From the NCBI GenBank assembly GCA_029260495.1, contig JAJDDD010000020.1:310001-374000 (forward strand): a DNA stretch of 64,000 nucleotides, written 5' to 3'. This DNA comes from Phycisphaerales bacterium (GTDB lineage Bacteria; Planctomycetota; Phycisphaerae; Phycisphaerales; UBA1924). Of this stretch, positions 53,101 to 59,597 are shown piece after piece. Under the pieces are notes generated by a model, which saw only the letters and a program-made list of their open reading frames with translations, was not told the origin of the DNA and did no database searches. Position numbers and translations under genes: made by a program. Every line of letters begins with the position of its first letter. Within the stretch, counting starts at the first letter, position 1.

Positions 53101-53159
53101 CGGCCAAGCCGCGCAAGAAGACTGGAAGAAAAAAGCGCGTCGCCAGCTCAGCGCATTGA
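50112..53159 (+). CDS. uvrA: Excinuclease ABC subunit A
   Basis: A 1015-residue tandem ABC ATPase. The first NTP site has '[20 protein letters not shown]' and '[18 protein letters not shown]'; the second has '[15 protein letters not shown]' and '[18 protein letters not shown]'. Zinc modules are present ('CPACDGLG', 'CSTCQGARL' and the hairpin finger '[20 protein letters not shown]' with its partner '[14 protein letters not shown]'). GTG 50112 is chosen because '[17 protein letters not shown]' then starts near the N-terminus as in the family; an upstream TTG at 50079 is possible. The C-terminus is basic. It overlaps murA by 12 bp. Confidence 0.97.
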   Translation: [1015 protein letters not shown]

Positions 53160-54563
53160 AGCGGCGCTGAGGGCGAGACGGGCTTCGCTTTCGACCTTGC
53201 CCGAGGCGATGGATTTTTCATCAACCCGCTCGATGTGGGCGCCGAGAGCCTGCAGCGCGACATCGAGATGTTCGTAGCCGCGATCAATGTGGTAGACGCG
53301 ATGGATGGTTGTCGTGCCGCGAGCAGCGATGGCTGCGAGCACGAGCGATGCTGATGCGCGCAGGTCAGATGCCATCACAGGGGCGCCAACGAGCGCGCCG
53401 ACGCCGGACACAATAACTGTCGCGCCCTGGCGGAAGAGCTGGGCGCCCATTCGTGAAAGCTCCGCGACGTGCATAAAGCGATCGGGGAAGATGCGCTCAG
53501 TAATGACACTATTGCCCTCCGCGAGAGAAAGCAGAGCCATCATCTGAGCCTGAAGGTCGGTGGGGAAGCCGGGATGGGGCTGGGTTGTCACTTGCACAGG
53601 ATTCAGACGAGCAGGAGCAGAAACGCGGCAGGTGGCGCGAAGCGCATTAATGGGAGAATCCATCTCGGTCTCAACACGGACTCCGACCCGTTCGAGACGA
53701 TCGACGACAGCGAGCATCGAGTCCAGAGGACAGTTTTCGATGGTGAGTTCGCCCCCTGAAATGACGGCGGCGATCATAAGCGTGCCCGCTTCGATGCGAT
53801 CGGGCATGACTCGATGCTCAGCCCCGGCGAGGCGTTCGACCCCTTCGATGGAGATGCGGGGCGAGCCGGCGCCGGAAATATTGGCGCCCATCGCGGTGAG
53901 CAGACGGGCGAGGTCGACAATCTCAGGTTCGCAGGCTGCGGATTCGATGGTGGTGCGTCCCTCAGCGAGGGCAGCGGCGCACATGACATTGGCGGTGCCG
54001 AGCACGGTGGAGCCGAAGGGCCCGCCGAGAAAAACGGTCGCTCCCTTGAGTCTCCCGGGCTTACTGGCGGTGTGTCCGGGGGCGGTGGCGAGGATGTCGC
54101 CGGAATCGAGGCGGATTTCGGCGCCAAGGGCAGCGAGCCCGCGGAGGTGGAGATCGACGGGGCGATCGCCGATCGCGCAGCCGCCAGGCATTGAAACGCG
54201 AGCCTGGCCCCGGCGCGCGAGCAAAGGTCCGAGAGCGCAGATGCTGGCTCGCATGGTGCGGACAAGGTCATATCGGGCGTGGCTGGCGCCGCCGTTGACG
54301 GTCTGGATGCCAAGCCGGCGTCCTATGGATCGGGTTGGCTCACCAGTGGACGCGGGCGCCGAGTCTTCCTGAACGACGCAGCCCAGCTCTTCGAGCAGCT
54401 GAACCATGCTGGCGATGTCAGCGAGGCGCGGGACATCGTGAAAGACGAGCGGTTGTTCCGTCAGAAGAGCGGCGGCGAGGAGTGGAAGGGCGGCGTTCTT
54501 GGACCCATTAACAGTGATGCGCCCGGTTAGAGGGGCTCCTCCCTGAATCACGAAAGCATCCAT
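53148..54563 (-). CDS. murA: UDP-N-acetylglucosamine 1-carboxyvinyltransferase
   Basis: A 471-residue enzyme of the first committed step of peptidoglycan synthesis, transferring enolpyruvate from PEP to UDP-GlcNAc. Active-site 'NGSKNAALPLLAAALL' (Lys/Asn) and the fosfomycin-reactive Cys in 'MPGGCAIGDRPVDLHL' are intact. 'PHPGFPTDLQAQMMAL' and 'NRFMHVAEL'-like 'FPDRFMHVAELSRMGA' complete the family order. It is longer than the usual ~420 residues because of an inserted loop at about 65-85 and a C-terminal extension. Relevant because some planctomycetes were long thought to lack peptidoglycan. Confidence 0.95.
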   Translation of the reverse strand: MDAFVIQGGAPLTGRITVNGSKNAALPLLAAALLTEQPLVFHDVPRLADIASMVQLLEELGCVVQEDSAPASTGEPTRSIGRRLGIQTVNGGASHARYDLVRTMRASICALGPLLARRGQARVSMPGGCAIGDRPVDLHLRGLAALGAEIRLDSGDILATAPGHTASKPGRLKGATVFLGGPFGSTVLGTANVMCAAALAEGRTTIESAACEPEIVDLARLLTAMGANISGAGSPRISIEGVERLAGAEHRVMPDRIEAGTLMIAAVISGGELTIENCPLDSMLAVVDRLERVGVRVETEMDSPINALRATCRVSAPARLNPVQVTTQPHPGFPTDLQAQMMALLSLAEGNSVITERIFPDRFMHVAELSRMGAQLFRQGATVIVSGVGALVGAPVMASDLRASASLVLAAIAARGTTTIHRVYHIDRGYEHLDVALQALGAHIERVDEKSIASGKVESEARLALSAASMR

Positions 54564-54589
54564 GCTCGCTACCTCTTGTCGTTGCTGAG

Positions 54590-54787
54590 TTATTCAAGCT
54601 CTGCCGCAGTGTATCGGACGAAACCGCGTGCGGCGCGGGTCCGATTATACATCGGCTGAAACAGCGTGAAGAGACGAAGCGCGGAAGGCGCTCCGCGCGA
54701 GATGGCGCCGTCGCGCCAGGCGGTCCACCTTACCCCTTGAATCATGCCTTGCTGCTTTGACGCGAAAAACTGAATCGTACGTTTCAT
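54590..54787 (-). CDS. Possible 65-residue basic protein upstream of murA
   Basis: ATG 54787 to a stop at 54590 gives a 65-residue, Arg-rich peptide starting 'MKRTIQFFASKQQGMIQG'. It ends 26 bp before the murA start on the same strand, and GGAACTCC precedes the ATG as a weak ribosome site. I recognise no family. It may be a small operon member or chance. Confidence 0.3.
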   Translation of the reverse strand: MKRTIQFFASKQQGMIQGVRWTAWRDGAISRGAPSALRLFTLFQPMYNRTRAARGFVRYTAAELE

Positions 54788-54856
54788 GGAGTTCCGGCCG
54801 ACCGGTCACGCGGGCTTCTGCGGATCGATCGCCACCGTAGCGAGGAGGTTTTGACC

Positions 54857-55831
54857 ATGAATCGTGAAACAGCAATGAACACAGCTTTGACAGCTCTTGG
54901 TTTGGCAGCGGCGGCAGGTCTGGTGATGCTCAGCATGCCGCAGAGCGCCGACGCAAGCCCAGGTTCGTCAAGCACGTCCGGCCCCGGCGGACTTGAGACG
55001 GTTGATGAGGCGGTCGACCCGAATGAGCGGTTGCCAGAGGCGATTACGCTGACGGGCATCGTGCGCGACTTCAGAGAGCGCTCGCTCGAAAACGGGCATA
55101 CCGACTTTGAGAAACAGCCCGATGAAGGCTTCGGACATTACATGGGCAACGTCGCGCCGCAGTTGGGCGAAGACAGCAAGCCTGTCTTCACTGGCAGCGG
55201 CAAGCGCGTGAACTCGCAGTGGCGCGACAGTGACGGGAACAATATTCATCCGTCATTTTATGACCCGGAAATGGGCGATCAGACTGGCAGCTTCGGAGTT
55301 GACTCCACCGGCGGCATCGCCAGCGCTGACAGCTTCCGCTCCTGGTATCGCGACTCCCCGGGCAAGAATGTCTCGTTGCCGATGGACATCACGCTGCGGA
55401 AGGTTGAGGGATCGAACCTCTACGTCTTTGACGATCGTGAGGATGATTTCTTCCAGGATCGCGGCGGCTTCTTCCCGATCAACGCTGAGCTCTTCGGCAA
55501 CTCGTCGGGCGACTCCAAGAACTTCCACTTCACTTTCGAGCTCGCGACCGAGTTCACCTACAAGGCCGGTGAAGGCCAGTCATTCACGTTCACCGGCGAT
55601 GACGATGTCTGGGTGTTCATCAACGGGCAGTTGGTCATCGACATCGGCGGCGTTCACTCGAAGGTCTCCCAGACGGTGCATCTGGACCGCCTGGGACTCA
55701 ACGACGGGAAGAAGTACCCCTTGACCTTCTTCTTCGCGGAGCGTCACCGGACGCAGAGCAACTTCCGCATCGAGACGACCTTGTCCCTGCGGAACGCTGA
55801 GCTGCCTTCAGCGATGGCGATGTTCGACTGA
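54857..55831 (+). CDS. Exported fibro-slime domain protein
   Basis: A 324-residue protein with a signal peptide (hydrophobic 9-24, cleavage near 'ADAS'). 'ITLTGIVRDFRERS' opens a fibro-slime domain, whose core is 'FTFTGDDDVWVFINGQLVID' and 'IGGVHSKVSQTVHLDRLGL' followed by 'YPLTFFFAERHRTQSNFRIE'. The fold is PA14-like and is found in extracellular matrix and adhesion proteins. ATG 54857 is preceded by GAGGAGG. A strong terminator follows, so it is probably monocistronic. Confidence 0.9.
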   Translation: MNRETAMNTALTALGLAAAAGLVMLSMPQSADASPGSSSTSGPGGLETVDEAVDPNERLPEAITLTGIVRDFRERSLENGHTDFEKQPDEGFGHYMGNVAPQLGEDSKPVFTGSGKRVNSQWRDSDGNNIHPSFYDPEMGDQTGSFGVDSTGGIASADSFRSWYRDSPGKNVSLPMDITLRKVEGSNLYVFDDREDDFFQDRGGFFPINAELFGNSSGDSKNFHFTFELATEFTYKAGEGQSFTFTGDDDVWVFINGQLVIDIGGVHSKVSQTVHLDRLGLNDGKKYPLTFFFAERHRTQSNFRIETTLSLRNAELPSAMAMFD

Positions 55832-55914
55832 TTCTGATCGATCCATCAGATCGCCCCGGCGGCGCACCCGCTGCTTCGTGATCTGAGTTTCATAAGCCTC
55901 CAACCACGCCGACG

Positions 55915-55952
55915 CCCGGACCGTTTCCTTCGGTCCGGGTGTTGTTTTTTTT
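55915..55952 (+). terminator. Rho-independent terminator of the fibro-slime gene
   Basis: A 9-bp stem, CCCGGACCG (55915-55923) and CGGTCCGGG (55931-55939), with loop TTTCCTT is followed by TGTTGTTTTTTTT. It lies 84 bp after the fibro-slime stop codon. Confidence 0.93.
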
Positions 55953-55965
55953 GGAGTTCGGGCTT

Positions 55966-56451
55966 TCAGCGTCCAGCTTTGTCGGCGCGGAGAGTGATGC
56001 GGCCCCCTTCAGTCGGCAGGCCGGCGGCTTTCCATGCGTCAACGCCCCCATCGAAGAGCTGCACATTGTCGTAGCCGGCAGTGAGCAGACGCTTGGCGAC
56101 CGCGACCGCGGTGGCTGATCCCGGATTCTGGGCGTACACAACCAACGTGCGGAAACGGGAGAGGCGGGGATCGCGGGTTGTCGAGGAGACCTGGGCCAGG
56201 CCCATCCGGATGGCGCCGGGAAGATGGGCCTCTTCATAGACCTCCTGCGGGCGTGTGTCGATGAGCAGCAGGCTCTTGCCGTCATCGCGCTGGACGCGGG
56301 CGAGAACGTCGGAGGCGCCGACACGGGTGAGATTTGCGTCCGAAATCGAGGTCTTGCACCCGATCAGGGGCGAAAAAGAGAGAAGAACGAGCAGGGCGAG
56401 AGCCCTGATTTGCAGGGGGGACGATCGAAATTGGGAAACTTGGTTTGGCAT
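55966..56451 (-). CDS. Rhodanese-like lipoprotein lacking the catalytic Cys
   Basis: A 161-residue protein with a lipoprotein signal ending 'SFSPLIGC' (Cys 32 or so). The rhodanese fold is clear: 'SLLLIDTRPQEVYEEAHLPG' , 'GAIRMGLAQVS' and 'GYDNVQLFDGGVDAWKAAGL'. The active-site loop reads 'LVVYAQNPGSATA', with Ala-Gln where active enzymes have Cys, so sulfurtransferase activity is unlikely. ATG 56451 starts a normal signal peptide. It is divergent from the DsbD-alpha-like gene with a 38-bp gap between starts. Confidence 0.85.
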   Translation of the reverse strand: MPNQVSQFRSSPLQIRALALLVLLSFSPLIGCKTSISDANLTRVGASDVLARVQRDDGKSLLLIDTRPQEVYEEAHLPGAIRMGLAQVSSTTRDPRLSRFRTLVVYAQNPGSATAVAVAKRLLTAGYDNVQLFDGGVDAWKAAGLPTEGGRITLRADKAGR

Positions 56452-56489
56452 GAGCGTAGAATAATGGAAAGGCGTCGGCAGTTTATGTA

Positions 56490-57455
56490 ATGGACAGTTG
56501 TTCGTATCTCTCTGGCGCCACCCGCATTGCACAGCGGCCCCCTCCCTGGACAGGATGCTTCGATTTGCTCACCGGAATCAAAAAACCTGTGGTTTACGTT
56601 CAGCGACGCTGGATCGGCGCCGCGGCGGCAATCGGGATTTGGACGGGTATCTGGGCGACGGGCATCGCGGGGGCTGGCCCCTTCGATTGGGATGAGCCGG
56701 AAGATCCAGCAGAGCTCGTGGAGGCCAGGCTGATCGCTCAAGTCAACGCGATCGCGCCCGGCGAGACGGTGTATGTGGGTGTGCATTTTGAGATCGCGCC
56801 GGAATGGCATCTCTACTGGAAGAATAACGGCGACACCGGCGCCCCCCTCTCCGTGACGATTTCCGGGCCTGAGAGTGTGGAGATCGGAGAGCTGCTCTGG
56901 CCGGCGCCGCGCCGATATCCGCATGACATTTCTGTTGATTACATCTACGAAAACGCGGTGACGCTTCTGGCGCCGATTCGCCTGAAAGCGAACGCATCGA
57001 CCGACGACATCGTGCAACTGAGCGCGAAGGCTTCCTGGCTTGTGTGCAAAACGGAATGCATCTTCGGTGAGGCGGAGCTTTCGCTGGAGATCCCCGTGCA
57101 GGAGCAGGTCGGCGAACCCTCGAAAGATGCGGAGCTCTTCACACGGGCTCGTGATCGGCTGCCTCTGAGCGCCGAAGCTGGCGAACGTCGCGGGCTGCAA
57201 ACCTCGTGGTCCGGCGATGAGCTGGTCATACAGGTGCAGGGAGCAACAGGATTGGTGTTTTTTCCTTTGGCGCCGGAAATGCCCCAGGCGATGAACCTGC
57301 GCGATGGCGGAGCGGTACAAGGGGATGAGATTCGGATCTCGTACCCCGCTGACATCCAGAAGGCGGTGATGGTGTCAGGCGTGGTTGAAGTCATCACGGA
57401 CGATTCACATTCGGTGTATTACGCCGTTGAGGTGGCCCCACCGGGGGCCATGTGA
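56490..57455 (+). CDS. Stand-alone DsbD N-terminal (alpha) domain protein
   Basis: A 321-residue exported protein with a hydrophobic segment at about 42-62. 'EIAPEWHLYWKNNGDTGAPL' and 'ASWLVCKTECIFGEAELSLE' are the hallmark of the periplasmic DsbD alpha domain, whose two cysteines accept electrons from the membrane part. The usual eight-helix beta domain and C-terminal thioredoxin domain are missing. A later GTG start at 56589 would place the signal segment closer to the N-terminus. The downstream CPYC redoxin (91-bp gap, same strand) may be its partner. Confidence 0.82.
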   Translation: MDSCSYLSGATRIAQRPPPWTGCFDLLTGIKKPVVYVQRRWIGAAAAIGIWTGIWATGIAGAGPFDWDEPEDPAELVEARLIAQVNAIAPGETVYVGVHFEIAPEWHLYWKNNGDTGAPLSVTISGPESVEIGELLWPAPRRYPHDISVDYIYENAVTLLAPIRLKANASTDDIVQLSAKASWLVCKTECIFGEAELSLEIPVQEQVGEPSKDAELFTRARDRLPLSAEAGERRGLQTSWSGDELVIQVQGATGLVFFPLAPEMPQAMNLRDGGAVQGDEIRISYPADIQKAVMVSGVVEVITDDSHSVYYAVEVAPPGAM

Positions 57456-57546
57456 CGGCTTTTCATATGGTATTGATGCTCGGCGGGCAGTGGCGCTCGC
57501 GAGCAAGAACACATATCTCGCGATGGTGCGAGAGGAGACCTTTCCC

Positions 57547-58212
57547 ATGAAGAAGTTTCGTTTTGCAGCTGGTTTGATCGGCGCGTTTGCCTTGACTGCC
57601 TCCGCCCTCACGCTCATGACTGAGTCGGCGACGGCTCAGTATGAGAAACCGTCGATGGAGAAAGTCGAGACGGTGAAGGTTGGCGAAAAGGCGCCGGACT
57701 TCACGCTTGTCGATCTTAACGGCAAGAAGCACACGCTGAGCGACTACACCAAAGACGGGAAGACCGTCGTTGTTGAGTGGTTCAACCCGATGTGCCCGTA
57801 CTGCGTCTACCATTACGAGGCCGGCACGATGGTTGAGACCTTTGACAAGTTCAAGGGTGAGGATGTTGTCTGGCTGCTGGTGAACTCCGGAACTCCGACA
57901 AGCGGCACTGGCAGCCCGGCGCTCAATGCGGAGAAGAAGAAGGATTGGGGCTTTGATTTCCCAGTGCTTCTGGACGCCAACGGCAAGGTGGGCAAGACCT
58001 ACGGCGCCAAGACCACGCCGCACATGTTCATCATCGATGGCGAAGGCGTGCTGCGCTATGACGGCGCCCTCGACAACAACCGTCGTCCCGCGCCCCCGGC
58101 CGACGAAGCGACCTATGTCAACTACGTTGAGCAGGGTCTGAAGCAGGTGTTGGCCGGCGAGACCGTCACATCTGAGAAGACCAAGTCCTATGGCTGCAGC
58201 GTGAAGTACTGA
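57547..58212 (+). CDS. Exported thioredoxin-like redoxin with CPYC
   Basis: A 221-residue protein with a signal peptide (hydrophobic 7-24, cleavage near 'ATAQ'). The AhpC/TSA-redoxin fold begins at 'VGEKAPDFTLVDLNGKKHTL'. The active site is 'WFNPMCPYCVYHYEAGT' with a CPYC pair, and 'KTYGAKTTPHMFIIDGEGVL' carries the cis-Pro region. It likely reduces or oxidises thiols in the periplasm. ATG 57547 is preceded by GAGAGGAGA. A terminator follows. Confidence 0.9.
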   Translation: MKKFRFAAGLIGAFALTASALTLMTESATAQYEKPSMEKVETVKVGEKAPDFTLVDLNGKKHTLSDYTKDGKTVVVEWFNPMCPYCVYHYEAGTMVETFDKFKGEDVVWLLVNSGTPTSGTGSPALNAEKKKDWGFDFPVLLDANGKVGKTYGAKTTPHMFIIDGEGVLRYDGALDNNRRPAPPADEATYVNYVEQGLKQVLAGETVTSEKTKSYGCSVKY

Positions 58213-58270
58213 ACGCCAACCTCCCGATGACGCGCCGCCAGTCGCGGTGAGTCGTTTGAAGTCGAATATC

Positions 58271-58307
58271 AACAGGCCCAGCTGAGCGATCGGCCGGGCC
58301 TGTTTTT
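58271..58307 (+). terminator. Rho-independent terminator of the redoxin gene
   Basis: CAGGCCC (58273-58279) pairs with GGGCCTG (58296-58302), flanked by an A-rich 5' side and TTTTT. It lies about 60 bp after the redoxin stop codon and before gcvT. Confidence 0.88.
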
Positions 58308-58404
58308 ATGCGCCGAAGCAGGCGCCTTGGCGAAAAGAGGCGGGCTGGTGGTATGGTGCGGGACTATTGAGTTATCACCGAGAAGACTGGCGAGGAGTGC
58401 GGAT

Positions 58405-59523
58405 GTGCTGAAGACGCCGTTTTATGATTTTCATGTCGAGCACGGGGCGAAGATGGTGGACTTCGCCGGCTGGGAGATGCCCATCCTCTATTCGGGGATT
58501 ATTGAGGAGCATCGGCAGGTGCGATCGTCCGGCGGGCTCTTTGATGTCTCGCACATGGGGCGGTTCTGGGTGCGCGGCAGACATGCGCGAAGGCTGCTTG
58601 AGCGCGTATGCTCACGGCGAGTTTCCGATATGCAGGTCGGGCAATGCCGATATTCGCTGGTCTGCAATGAGCAGGGCGGCGTGCGCGATGATGTTCTGGT
58701 GTACCGGCTGGATGACGACGCATTTATGGTTGTCGTCAACGCTTCAAACCGGGAGAAGCTCTTCGAGCATTTTGAATCCGCGCGGGGAGACTGGGTCTTC
58801 AAGCTGGAAGATCGAACAGTAGAGACAGCGATGGTCGCCCTGCAGGGGCCCAATGCGATGGGGTTGATCGGCAAAGTAAGCCAGGAGGTTCCATCACTGA
58901 AGCGGTTTCGGTTTGTGGAGAAGAACCTGCTCATCGCGAAACTGCTTGTGAGCCGCACCGGATACACCGGCGAGGACGGCGTCGAGGCAATCCTGCCCGC
59001 GAACTTTGTCAACCACGCGATGAAGCTGCTCCTCAAGGATGTGAACATGTCGGAGGCGGAAGCGGCGATCAAGCCGGCCGGCCTCGGCGCCCGCGACACC
59101 TTGCGCATGGAAGCGGGCATGCCCCTATATGGACATGAGCTTGAGGAAGACTTGTGCGCGCTTTCGTGCGGGCTGGATTTTGCAATCTCCATGGACAAGG
59201 ACGGCGATGAGCGCGGCGAGCCCTTCATCGGGCTCGAAGCCCTCCGGCGTGCGCAGCAGGAAGGCATTCGTGAGAAGATCGTGGGGCTCATGCTTGATGG
59301 CCGCCGAACGGCGCGCCCGAACATGGCGGTCATGAATGGCGACAAGCAGGTCGGACGCATCACGAGCGCATGCCTGAGTCCGACACTCGGGCGGCCGATC
59401 GCGATGGCGCTGGTTGAGATCAAACACGCTGAGCCCGGCGCGACGCTTGAGGTGGAGACTGGCCGAGCGAGGATTGAGGCGGAAGTGACGAAGTTGCCGT
59501 TCTATCAGGCGCCAAAGAAGTAA
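58405..59523 (+). CDS. gcvT: Aminomethyltransferase (glycine cleavage T protein)
   Basis: A 372-residue enzyme. 'LKTPFYDFHVEHGAKMVDFA' and 'GLFDVSHMGRFWVRG' form the N-terminal half; 'LVSRTGYTGEDGVEAIL' is the folate-binding region and 'IKPAGLGARDTLRMEAGMPL' follows. It releases ammonia from the GcvH-bound aminomethyl group and forms 5,10-methylene-tetrahydrofolate. GTG 58405, preceded by GAGGAG at seven bases, is clearly the start; upstream in-frame residues do not fit the family. gcvH is at 42524. Confidence 0.95.
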   Translation: MLKTPFYDFHVEHGAKMVDFAGWEMPILYSGIIEEHRQVRSSGGLFDVSHMGRFWVRGRHARRLLERVCSRRVSDMQVGQCRYSLVCNEQGGVRDDVLVYRLDDDAFMVVVNASNREKLFEHFESARGDWVFKLEDRTVETAMVALQGPNAMGLIGKVSQEVPSLKRFRFVEKNLLIAKLLVSRTGYTGEDGVEAILPANFVNHAMKLLLKDVNMSEAEAAIKPAGLGARDTLRMEAGMPLYGHELEEDLCALSCGLDFAISMDKDGDERGEPFIGLEALRRAQQEGIREKIVGLMLDGRRTARPNMAVMNGDKQVGRITSACLSPTLGRPIAMALVEIKHAEPGATLEVETGRARIEAEVTKLPFYQAPKK

Positions 59524-59597
59524 ACCCAGCTCACGCAAGAGCTTGCCGAAGCGCCTACATCTCGCCATTCGATCGGGCGCGTGGTAGCCTGTCCTGT

